Below, one piece after another: positions 22,700 to 32,601 of a stretch of DNA of 64,000 nt. This DNA is from Neoceratodus forsteri (Eukaryota; Chordata; Ceratodontiformes; Ceratodontidae): contig CM057459.1 in NCBI GenBank assembly GCA_016271365.2, forward strand, positions 490,991,501-491,055,500. Reading direction: 5' to 3'. Every line of letters begins with the position of its first letter. Position 1 is the first letter of the stretch. The notes under the pieces are model-generated. The model saw only the letters and a program-made list of their open reading frames with translations. It did no database searches and was not told the origin of the DNA. Position numbers and translations under genes: made by a program.

Positions 22700-23540
22700 T
22701 GGTATGGCTGTTGTCCCAGTGTTTGATGACAGTACTAGAGTAAACTGCTATGCTAATTCAGCTATGCAAGCATTTCTCCACATGCCACACTTTGTGCAGG
22801 CAATATCTGCTTCACAAGACACTCCCTTATCAAAGGCATTGAAGGAAGTTGTGAATGTGAGTTCTGATCCACACAATGTGCAGTCACTGACACCTCTATG
22901 AAAGGTCTTAGGTACATATGATGGGTGCAGTATGTTCGCTGCTGACATACAGCAGGACACCACCGAGTTTATGATGGCCATCATAAACAGTTTGGATGAA
23001 GAGGGGATTCCAATATGACAGTACTACACTGTCTCGTATGTTACCAGATATGTATGTCTGTCATGTGGTCATTTAGAGTGAGAAACCACTGAGGACATGC
23101 TTTGGGTTTCTTTGTTTGTGCCTCACTCTCAAAGTGTCAAGTTCTGACAGCTGTTCACAAATGCAGAAAGTGGTCACCTATGTGTTAGGTGTGGAGGGAC
23201 ATGTACTCAGTCTATACGTCTCAGGACTTCATCTCAATATCTTATGCTTGTATTGCATAGATTTGACTCTAACGGGCTCAGAGTTGACACATCTATCACA
23301 GATTTCACAGCTGGTAGAATTGTATTTAACGAAGCAGTGTTTGACACTCAGGCTGTGATCTACCACCATGGCCAGTCCATACATTCTGGACATTTCATTT
23401 CTTTGTTGAGGTACTGAACTGGGTGGGTTGAATGCAACCACTTCACAAGCACTTTTAAGCAGAGGCTACCATGACACTTAAAAAATGCATATGTGCTGAT
23501 ATTGAAAAACTATTACAATCTTCATACATCAGAAGAATAG
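22700..23540 (+). pseudogene. Ubiquitin-specific protease (peptidase C19) domain fused to the Helitron helicase
   Basis: The Cys box reads RVNCYANSAMQAF, matching the USP consensus N-x-C-Y-x-N-S-x-x-Q, with the catalytic Cys codon at 22746-22748. A Gln/Glu-rich box follows (ADIQQDTTEFMMAIINSL, the usual Q-Q-D-A-x-E-F block). A zinc ribbon with CLSC (about 23054) and CVRC (about 23180) comes next, then SQYLMLVLHRFDSNG (the usual L-x-L-x-R-F), and the His box YHHGQSIHSGHF, with the catalytic His codon at 23391-23393. Helicase motif VI and the Cys box share one stop-free ORF (22302-22898), so the fusion is direct. TGA stops occur at 22899, 23016, 23079, 23145, 23415 and 23472, all in the same frame, with no frameshift to a final TAG at 23538-23540. 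The activity would be removal of ubiquitin from element or host proteins, which is inference. Confidence 0.82.
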
Positions 23541-24942
23541 TCACACAACATGTGACATAACTTGTTGTCCATTTTGTTACAGAGTGACTTCTGCTACAGA
23601 AATACTATTCTTTCTTATGCAAATCTGTGTCTAATATTACACTGACAGTACATTGCATTGTTTACATGCATATGTTTACTCAATCTGACTTCTAAGATAG
23701 TTGCGTTGATCAGTGACACAGTGAAAATAGTTGCAGTGGTCTTCAATCGGTGCCAACTGTCTTTACAGTCACTTGAGAAACCACACTTAGATGTCTAAGA
23801 AACACTTTGAGATGACAAAACAGATATGACTATCTGGTCCTCCTGTTCTGGCATTGTCTTTTCTTATGAGTAACTCATATGCAGCCATAACAAGTACTAC
23901 TTGGCACACTTGCCAACTGTGTACCTCTACCTAGGTACAATACTTGTCCATGCGCATGGAAAAACTGTGTCTCACATCTCTTTTTAAATGCTTTTACTGC
24001 ATCATGATATTATTTGGATCTTTTATGAGTAAAAGATAGCCTGTATTTGATTGTGCCGCTTCTGTGCTTAACACAGTTGCACACTGTTTTCTATCTGATC
24101 TGCTGACCTGTACTTAAGAGTATCATACTCTGATATAGGTTCTGTACTCTGTACTGTAACTCTGTAACATGTTGAGTATTACCAGGTGTGGCTTGTCTTT
24201 TTTTTTTGTCCCTTTGTGATTTGACTTAATACATTCATATTGTTTTGCAACAGTGTACTACTATGTCTGTTTTCTTTTCGTACATCTGTGTTGTGTATAT
24301 ATATATATATATATATATGATTATTAATAGGTTATTTAAAGTCAGTACTGTTAGCTTTTTAGCAGTTGTCTTTATTGCTATTGAACTGAATGTATTAAAC
24401 AATGCTAACTATTTTGCTGTTTTACACTATTTAATTGGCAAGTATTTCAACATATTCTTAATATATTACTGAATATAATGTAGATATTTAGTACAACTTT
24501 TCTAATTTGTGGTGAGTTTCATATAGGTATCATTTACAGCAATAAAGAGTGTTGTGGTAAATCTTTATTAACAAGAGGTGCCATTTTCTCAATAATAGAT
24601 TATTAGTTTTATAGTCATTGTATTGTGTGCAAGCATTACTTATTATTAACTTAACATTTTTAGTGACATAGATATTTAGTGACTTCACTATGAATGTTGA
24701 TTACAGCTTTGATGATATTTAGTGATGTATATAGTACCTGTTAGCATATGACATTTAATTTTGGTTGTGTAAGAAGTAAATTAAATACATGTATACAATT
24801 GTACACTATTGTAAATCAGACACTTGTACTGATAACAACTGTTTTTTACGTTCCTGATAATATTTCTAGATCACCTCAACTGAGGATTGGGTGAGAATAT
24901 TCCAAATGCATCCATATATCTATATGTCTTTACATGTATATG

Positions 24943-24996
<54 letters not shown>

Positions 24997-25689
24997 TAGT
25001 GTACACATAAATAAATTTAAATTAAATGTATCTAAATAGCTTTAATAAGTATCTTTTTTAGATACCAGAATGTGTTTCTGGTGCTATTATTTAAACAGTT
25101 GGCATCTGTTTTTTCTCCCACCCCAGGAACATTCACACTCTGAGTCACACAACGGCAATAACATCATCACTGTTTGGTACATGCTAAGCAGTGTACAGAG
25201 ACTATCATAGCAGCTGTGTTCAAGTGATCTGTGCTACTGTCACAACTTCCTCATCAAGTAGCTGTCATACTGTTTTACATGTATTTTTTTACTTTGATGC
25301 AATACTTTTTTTTATATATTATATTGTGAGACTGATTTTGTGTACCAATTTGACTTTTAATTCAGCCTTTTTAATCAACTATTAATTTGGCAATAAATCT
25401 TTTTTAAGTCTTATCTCTCCGTGTTGTGTTTTTTATTATATATAATGTTACAGTACTGACATATATACTGCACTTGGTATATTACTGCATACAAAGAAAG
25501 TACAAGAGGTAAAACTATGTATATTTTCTACTTAACAGAGTATGTCTTATTGATCTATGTGTGGCCATATTACTCCCCTATGCCATTTACGTATGAGTTA
25601 ATTTTTATGTCTAAGGTGTAGCACATGAACTATTGCCACATAAATAACATAACACAAGTACATATTATAATAAAGCTATCTATATATTG
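23541..25689. other. AT-rich non-coding DNA downstream of the Helitron protein
   Basis: No domain is seen on either strand. It is probably the Helitron 3' non-coding part and flanking DNA. An AATAAA lies near 25391. Two (TA)n tracts occur (24295-24319 and 24948-24993). I could not pick out a CTRR end with a preceding hairpin. Confidence 0.5.
24948..24993. repeat. (TA)n microsatellite
   Basis: About 23 uninterrupted TA dinucleotides. A shorter tract of about 12 repeats lies at 24295-24319. Neither is joined to the foldback arms found at other TA tracts in this window. Confidence 0.9.
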
Positions 25690-27651
25690 GTGAGAGTGTG
25701 GTGTACAAAAGGCCCCACACTCTCACCAACATTTACAATTTAGTATTCAGATTAAGCTCTCTCAAAAAGACAGGAAATTCATGGCAAAAAACTCAGTTTA
25801 GTGCATCAGTTAGGGTTGTTCCACAGCGACAAAAGTGAGGAAATTCGGTGTTAAGGTTGAAAACCCTAACTCAGCATTCCCCACCCCCACCCCCAGCACC
25901 ACACACACACACACATGCAAGTGGGGGGATAACCAAGGCAACACAACCAATCACAGACAACCAGCAGCAGGTGACACAAATAACATACAACTGTCTAAAC
26001 ATACTACAAGACACATCCATCATCATGGTCCACCAACTGTAGCATGTGTGCAGCCATGGGTGTACACAGTGTTCTGGGCATCTGCACAGAGTAACATGCC
26101 AGAACAGGAGTATTCTACACACAATACCTATGATATACATTGTTTGGTTATGCTGGGATAATATCATGAGGAATTAACATAGAAGACAGCATGGATAAAA
26201 AGATGTGTAATATTATCTGGTCATAGGCACAGAAATGACAGCATGATACCCTCTGAGTAACATGCAGTGACCAACGTAGCCATGCTCAAACCAAGATGAG
26301 CATGATTACATTAACACACACATGTAGTATGGATAACAAGTTCTGGTCACAAATCTATGCACACATGCAGTGCTCAATAGTTTTATGACGGCTCTGTAGT
26401 TTTCTTTTCAATATAGTATGCAGAAGCAATATTTGGTTATTATAATGCCACATGCAGAAGCAGTACCACAGAACTAACATTGGTATGAATGCAGCATGAT
26501 GTTTTCAGCCTAGGATAACAGTAAATTTTCTTAATATCTGAAATGATTTGTATGACAATGTCAACCATGGTCCATGATGATATTGAACAAGTTGTGTCCT
26601 ATTGTACCACCTAGCTGCCCAAGTGTACAGGATAAGATGACAGTGCAGCAGCATGCTGTATAAAATAGTGTTCTGATACATTGTTTGCTACTGTTAGGAT
26701 AACATTAGGAACCATTTATACCCATGAAAGTCCAGTGCAAATGGTGTCTGATATTATCCATTAATAGGTACAAAAGTGGTAGCATGGTGTCTTTGGCCAC
26801 CCCTGCTACCAAAAAAGTAGGAATTTGTATAGAAACAGAAACATGCATTTGCACTGACAAACTGTCAGCAAGGCAAAGAAAGTGATGTGGTACCATTGAA
26901 TCCTTTGGGTGACACAGTCCCATATACAGCTGTGCAGCTTCAGATAATAGCGGAGAACGGCTCTGCAGATAATACTGTACTGATCTATTTCTTTCTTATG
27001 CCATGGTAAGATCAGGAGGTATTTAGCAACATGAAACTGTGTTACAGTGCTCTCTGATACTACATATTCATAAACACTAACATGTGAGCATGGGGCCCTT
27101 TGAACAGCATGCTAGCAGCAACATATCAATTAGTAGAGAAGCACACTTACCTGTTTCAAATAAGAAACTTTCCAGAATTCAGGTACTCTGTAGTGTGACT
27201 ATGTGACTTTTTGAGTCTGACACTCCCACACTGATCGGCAACTGTACAATGTAAGATAATGGTGCAGCAGTACTCTGCACATAATAGTGTACTGAAACAT
27301 CATTGTCTTATTCCAGGGTAACATCAGGAGACATTAACAGTCAATGAAGGTCTCTAAAACCACTGCCTGAGATTGGCATGTTGTTAGAGTGATGCATTAG
27401 TGACACACTGCCATTCAGAAGAGATAAGAAATGTATTAGATAGAAAAATGTTTAATGCAATCCACCAACAACTGATGGCCAATATGCATGTGTACCACCA
27501 AGTCACTTGGATGGCAAGAGAACTCCTACAGTTGGTGGACCATGATGATGGATGAGTCTTGTAGTGTGTTTAGACAGTTGTATGTTATTTCTGTCACCTG
27601 CTGCTGGTTGTTTGTGATTGGTTGTATTGCTTTGGTCCTTCCCCCACTTGC

Positions 27652-27698
<47 letters not shown>

Positions 27699-27835
27699 TG
27701 ATGCTGGGGGTGGGGGTGGTGAATGCGGAGTTAGGGTTTTCAACCCTAACACCAAATTTCCTCACTTTTGTAGCTGTAGAACAACCCTAACTGATGCATT
27801 AAACAAAGTTTTTTGCCATGAATATATATATATAT
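25690..27835. mobile_element. Foldback element A, with hairpin cap and internal ~310-bp repeats
   Basis: The left arm (about 25770-26045) carries GCAAAAAACT, GTGCATCAGTTAGGGTTG, GACAAAAGTGAGGAAATT, AAACCCTAAC, a CA microsatellite and CCATCATCATGGTCCACCAA. The right arm (about 27490-27822) is its reverse complement, with a (GT)n tract at the matching place. The interior repeats a phrase like GATAATAGTGTACTGAAACAT ... GGTAACATCAGGAG near 26640, 26945 and 27257 (spacing about 310), with a further diverged copy near 26130. Outside the left arm, 25690-25735 is a 20-base-arm hairpin (GGTGAGAGTGTGG ... CCACACTCTCACC) that also caps other copies. (TA)n follows on the right at about 27824. It encodes no protein. 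Confidence 0.75.
27655..27695 (+). repeat. (GT)n microsatellite in a foldback arm
   Basis: About 20 GT units at a fixed position in the foldback right arm; matching AC or GT tracts lie at 25905-25915, 27932-27968, 37988-38015, 38656-38674 and 39980-40050. The valine/cysteine-rich or threonine/histidine-rich ORFs crossing these tracts are artefacts. Confidence 0.9.
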
Positions 27836-27837
27836 AT

Positions 27838-27931
27838 TCTTTGCAAAAATATGCATTAATACAACAGTTAGGGTTGTTCCACAGTGTTGTTTCCCCCCAC
27901 TGCCACACAGACACACACAGATACACACATA

Positions 27932-27972
<41 letters not shown>

Positions 27973-28228
27973 AACACACAACTATGGGGGCGGTACAAGG
28001 CAAGACAACCAATCACAGATGCACACCATAACACAACAGACATAACATACAACTTCTTAAACATACCATAACAGGCATTCATCATCATGTCATCCCAGTC
28101 TCTCGCATGCATACACCCTTCTACGTCACAGCATACTCTAAGTAGTAAAGCACATGTATTGGTGGGAGTGTGAGGCTCTTTGGCCCCCCCACGGTCTCAC
28201 CAACTTGCCCATTTCTGCATAACAGGCA
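27838..28228. mobile_element. Foldback element B, unit 1, left part (split by CR1)
   Basis: Begins beside (TA)n with TTCTTTGCAAAAAT and a left arm bearing ACAGTTAGGGTTGTTCCAC and (AC)n, then a segment ending in the hairpin TTGGTGGGAGTGTG...CCCCCCACGGTCTCACCAA (28158-28198) and the first 44-bp minisatellite unit. It aligns with 38545-38960. The minisatellite breaks off at about 28228, where CR1 sequence begins, and resumes at about 36963. Confidence 0.72.
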
Positions 28229-28777
28229 GAACAGGCAGAGCACCAGGAGGAAGGAGCTGCTGGTATAACTAAACTTTTCTACTGGGACTAAGAACTAGAA
28301 GTCTTGTACTGGGACCTTCAATTTAGGTAAAAAAAAGTTAGTGTGTTTGTCAGAGTTAGCTGAAGTGAATTGTTATCTGTGTATCTGTTATCTGTGTTAT
28401 CTGTGTAGTTATCTAGAGGGACTATATTGCCCTTCTTCCCTCTCCTCCACCCAAAGGCAGTTCTACTTTTATAGGCACAGGATTTGATTGAAAACAGGAA
28501 CTTCCTGTTTGGGAGCAGGAAGTGAATGGTCACAGAGCCACCAAAGACTCACCATCCTAGAAGGATAAGAGTAGCTCTCCATCCCCCCCCAGCTGCTGAG
28601 GTCTGACTCTGAGCAAGTAAGGAGACTACAGAGAAATATAGGAACTTCCTGTCTAGAACAGGAAGATCAGGAGCTAAAAGGGCATAGTAAGTAAGTAGGG
28701 AAAGAAAAAAAAGAAATAAACAAATGGAGGAAAGAGTAAGTATTCCATAACAACAGTTAGGGGGCCAGAAATAAGAC

Positions 28778-29688
28778 ATGATGGGAGTAGTGTGGTGCAG
28801 TGGCTGTGGAGCAGCAGTCTTCCGGAAGATGTTCTGGAGGATGCGGTGTTGTCCCATCTGCAGGCACCTCTCTGGGCTGAGGGAGGAGGTTGCTCATCTC
28901 CAGGCTGAGTTGACCAGGATTTGTGGGACCTCCTTTCCCACCCAGGGACCATCAGCGCCACTGCCGTAGCCTCAGAGATTACCAAGAAAGAGGAGTGGAT
29001 GGACCACAGTGGGCTCAGGGAGGGTGAGGGTGGTGGAACAGAGGCACATCCCTCCACTTGTACCTCTCCATAATTTCTATGCCATTCTGAAAAAGTGTGG
29101 TTCCTCTATGGAGGCACCCACAGTGGAGACCAAGGATGATGCTGGGAACCTTCACAAAGGAGACCTACAGGAGGGTGGCATGGGACCCCACAAGAGAAGG
29201 AAACAACTCCTGGTGGGGGACTCCACTATTAGGAAGATAGAACTGGGGAGGAAGGGGAGAAAGAGGTAAGGTGCCTGCCTGGCACCATGGCTTGGAGGGA
29301 CAGGGAGCGAATCCTCAGGATCACAGGAGCAGCTGCACAGGGGAAGGAGCTGTATGTCATTGTCCACCTGGATAAGAAAGGGATCAGAGCAGTGCAACAA
29401 GTGTTTGTAGAGATGGGGAGGGGCCTTAGGCAAATAGCATGCACAGTAACCTTCTCAAAGGTGCTGCCTGTCTGTGGAACGGGTGAGGCTAGGGTGCTCC
29501 ACATCATGGGATTCAATCAGGGGTTGAAAAACAGGTGCAAAGCTCAAGGATTTGGCTTCATTGGGGACTGGGGGTCCACCTGGAAGGATGCAGGCCTATA
29601 CTAGTGTGATGGTCTGCATTTGTCCAGGAGAGGAACCAGAATTCTAGGTGATAGGTTTAAATGCTTCATTTGCAAGCATTTAAACTAG
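28778..29688 (+). pseudogene. CR1 ORF1 (older copy): zinc-finger-like and esterase domains
   Basis: Starts MMGVVWCSGCGAAVF with paired cysteines (C-x2-C ... C-C-x2-C), then a coiled segment, and LLVGDSTIRKIELG (SGNH block I with GDS), ITGAAAQGKELYVIVHL, GRGLRQIACTVTFSKVLP, GFGFIGDWG and CDGLHLSRRGT (block V). Stops and at least one frameshift near 29270 separate the blocks. The block III G-T-N-D is replaced by LDKKGI, so this copy has lost that active-site residue set. CR1 ORF1 binds RNA/DNA and carries an esterase fold in this clade. Confidence 0.8.
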
Positions 29689-29878
29689 CCAAGGGAAGAG
29701 GCACTGGAGAGGAGCAGGAAAATCTTAGCCACCCAAAAAAATCAGGGTACTAAGTTAGGTAGACACCAGCATAGAGATGTCAATAGGGAGAATTTCAGGG
29801 GTAAATGGAGAAAGTGACAAACGCAATAAAGACAGGGATGGGGCAAAAAGGGGTAAGGCCATCAAGAAATGGAGGGTA

Positions 29879-31243
29879 ATGAGTACCAACACCCGTAGTA
29901 TGGGAAACAAGCTCCCTTAACTGGTGGCCTTGATGGAAGAGGGATGCCTGGATATCGTAGCAGTCACAGAAACATGGTACACAGAGAACCATGACTGGGA
30001 TGTCAACATACCAGGGTAAACAACCTACAGGAGAGACAGGGAGGGGAGAAGAGGGGTGGAGTAGCTCTCTATGTAAGGGAAGGGATAAAAGCAACTGAGC
30101 AAAAGAGTAAACAGGCAGGAGAAGAGGCTCTGTGGGTCACCTTAGAGAGTAGAAATGGCACCACAATCCAAACAGGGGTTGTATACAGACCCCATGTCAG
30201 GGGGAGGGAATGGACAAGGATATGATAGAAGGCATACTTAGAATGGCAGAGAAAGGGGAGATACTGTTGATGGGGACCTTAATATACCAAATGTTAACTG
30301 GAGCACCTTTGCTGCTGCCACATCCAAAAGCAAGGCCATTCATGATGGTCTTCAGGCAGCATGCCTCAGACAGCTAGTTTTGGAACCTACTCATGAGGGA
30401 GCAATCTTAGACCTCATACTCTCAAATGGGGACAGTGAGAGGATCTCAGATCTAGAAGTGGGTAGACATTTGGGAACAAGTGACCACCAAACAGTGTGGT
30501 TCACGATAAATTCAGCTACAGAGTAAAGCAATACAAAAGTGAGGGTTCTGGACTTCAGGAGGGCTGACTTTGGCAAGATGGGAGAGTGTCTTAGAAAAGC
30601 ACTAGCAAACAGGCTAGAAAGATGGGTGGAGCAACAATGGGGAAACATCAAATCTGCCATCACAGAGGCAACAAGCCTCTGTGTGAAGCAAATAAACAAA
30701 TCAAAATGAAAGAAAAAGCCACTATGGTTCTCAAAAGAGGTGGCGGTAAAGGTTAGGGAGACAAATAAAGCATTTAGGAAGTATAAGGAAACACAAACAG
30801 AGCAGGACAGAGAACTGTACCAGTTAAGGCAGAAGGAAGCAGGGAGGGTAGTCAGAATAGCAAAAGCCCAAACTGAGGAAAAGATAACCAACTCGGTTAA
30901 GAAGGGGGATTAAACCTTTTATAGGCATATCAGCGAGTGTAGAAAGACAAAGGGAGGGATAGTGAGGCTGAATAGAATGGACGGTGGGTGTACAGAGAGG
31001 GACAGTGAAAAAGCAGGGATACGTAACTAATACTTCTGCTCAGTTTTCACAAAAGAGGAGGTGGGGGAGGTGCATAATCCAATTAAGAGAAGCACTCTGG
31101 GTAAAGGGGTTGATCCCAGTCCTTTCACAGAAGAAATGGTTCTGAAAGAACTCCTAAAACTGAAGGTGGAAAAAGCAATGGGGCCAGATGGAATTCACCC
31201 CAGAATTCCTAAAGAATTAAGCAGAGCACGACAAGTGTTTTGA
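29879..31243 (+). pseudogene. CR1 ORF2 (older copy), endonuclease and start of reverse transcriptase
   Basis: Apurinic-endonuclease motifs are readable: STNTRSMGNK, LDIVAVTETWYTENHDW, a degraded IPNVNW block where GDFNIPDVDW is usual, ILDLILSNGD, and LGTSDHQTVWF (the S-D-H triad end). A linker with PLWFSKEVA follows, then the RT entry VEKAMGPDGIHPR. Several stops and frameshifts are present. The protein is cut at 31243 by the younger CR1. Confidence 0.8.
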
Positions 31244-31402
31244 CTCATTTATTTATTTATTGGTTTCTTTTCTCTTTTTTTTTTAAAAGAAAATTATCTG
31301 AGGATCAGTGGCAGGATTTTTAGGACAGTAAATTAATAAAAAGGGAACTAGGAGAGCTTCAGTAGCAGACAAGTAGTGGAATAGCAGTATAATTGCAGTA
31401 TA

Positions 31403-32335
31403 ATGTGGGGAGTGGTGCAATGCAGTGGCTGTGGGGCAGCCATATTCAGGCAGACCTTCTGGACACTGAGGTGCTGCCCTATCTGCAAGCATCTCTCTGG
31501 ACTGTGGGATGAGGTAGCCAGACTCAGAGCAGAAGTAAACTGGGTCAGGAGTATCATCACCCCTATCCAGAGACCACCCATTCCAATGCAACTGCCTCAA
31601 AGGATACTGAGAACTAGGAGCACTTGGGTGACAGTGGGCTCAGGGAGGGTTAGAGCAGTCAGGCAGAGGCACATCCCAGATCCTATTCCACTCAAGAACT
31701 CATATGCCACACTGGCAAATGGGGACAACCAAATAGAGGTACCCAGAGAAGTGGAAGGAAAGGATGTGGAGGTTAGCCAAGGAGGTGACCTCAGCGGGGA
31801 AAGCAGTGGACCCCAGAGGAGGAGGAAGTGAATCCTGGTGGGGGACTCCATCATAAGAGGGATTCAGCTAGGAACACAGGAGGGGGAGGACAGGGAGGTG
31901 AGGTGCCTACCAGGTGCCACAGCATGGAGGGATGGAAGGAAGATCCTGGGGATCACTGGGAAGGCAAGACGGGAGGGTGAGCTGGATGCCATTATCCACC
32001 TAGGTACTAATGACCTGGCAAATGGGGAGCCAAAGGAAGTTCAGGAAGAGTTTAGGAAATTGGGCAGGGGTCTCAAGCAAGTAGCTACTTCTGTCACTTT
32101 CTCAGAAGTACTACCTGCGAGAGGCAAGGGAGAGCATAGGAGTGCATGCACCAGGAACTTTAACTCATGGTTGAAGAACTGGTGCTGTGAGGAAGGGTTT
32201 GGATTCATTGGTGACTGGGGACCCACCTGGAGGGATGGAGGTTTGGTCAAGCCTGACGGCCTGCATCCATCCTGGAGGGGAATCCAAGCACTCAATGATA
32301 AGTTTAAATGTTACATTGACAAGCATTTAAACTAG
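31403..32335 (+). pseudogene. CR1 ORF1 (younger copy), one internal stop
   Basis: 310 codons in one frame, interrupted only by TGA at 31829-31831. N-terminal zinc-finger-like cysteines (CSGCGAAIF ... CCPICKHL), a coiled segment, then an intact SGNH/esterase domain: ILVGDSIIRGIQLG (Ser block), IIHLGTNDLANG (block III), LGRGLKQVATSVTFSEVLP, NFNSWLKNW, GFGFIGDWG and KPDGLHPSWRG (Asp/His block). Catalytic Ser, Asn, Asp and His are all present. The role in CR1 is nucleic-acid and ribonucleoprotein handling, with a putative lipase-type esterase. Confidence 0.85.
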
Positions 32336-32601
32336 CAAAGGTGGGTGGCAGGCCAGCAAGGAGGGTACCTACTTGCTCACCCCCCACAGCTAGCAGTGGA
32401 ACCAGTGAACCAGAAAAGTGGCTATCTCTGCAAAGCAGTGTGCAAAAGATGGAGGTTAGTGCCCAAGAGGTGGATAGGCAGCAAAGGGGCAAAATTCAGC
32501 AGAAGGGCAGACAGCAAGGAGAACCAGGGATAAAGGACAACCAAGGAAGGGGCTAGAGTAGAACAGAGAAACAGTCTAGGGAGGTCAAATCATGGAAAGC
32601 C

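Larger units (their letters stand above)
17029..23540 (+). pseudogene. Helitron replication protein relic: DUF6570, HUH Rep, PIF1 helicase and C-terminal USP
   Basis: Rolling-circle transposon protein of roughly 2,100 codons, starting at the ATG at 17029 (MPSKQRH). The domain order is: basic N-terminal region; a Cys-rich segment with DUF6570 (18324-19088); the Helitron-like N domain with HUH nuclease (19448-20655); a SF1B PIF1-type helicase (21049-22560); and a ubiquitin-specific-protease domain (22700-23540). The Rep nicks and joins strands through paired tyrosines and the helicase unwinds. From about 19153 to 22344 most of the protein is in one frame with scattered stops, and a single base loss near 22340 moves it to the frame that carries helicase motif VI and the USP together. 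Other frame changes fall near 17400, 18140, 18320, 19150, 19447 and 19560. Stops are mostly TGA. The Helitron TC and CTRR/hairpin termini were not located. It is inactive. Confidence 0.85.
28229..31243 (+). mobile_element. Older CR1 LINE, 5' half
   Basis: Contains ORF1 (28778-29688) and the 5' part of ORF2 (29879-31243). The sequence stops in the reverse transcriptase at HPRIPKELSRA and picks up again at about 35456 a few residues further on in the same protein, so this and 35456-36962 are halves of one element split by a younger CR1. The leader 28270-28700 holds two short palindromes with GGAACTTCCTGT and AGGAAG, possibly a promoter feature. Its exact 5' end is uncertain. Confidence 0.8.

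Noticed and set aside
27622..28112. Cys/Val- or Thr/His-rich ORFs up to 149 codons
   Set aside because: They read through (GT)n or (AC)n microsatellites in foldback arms.
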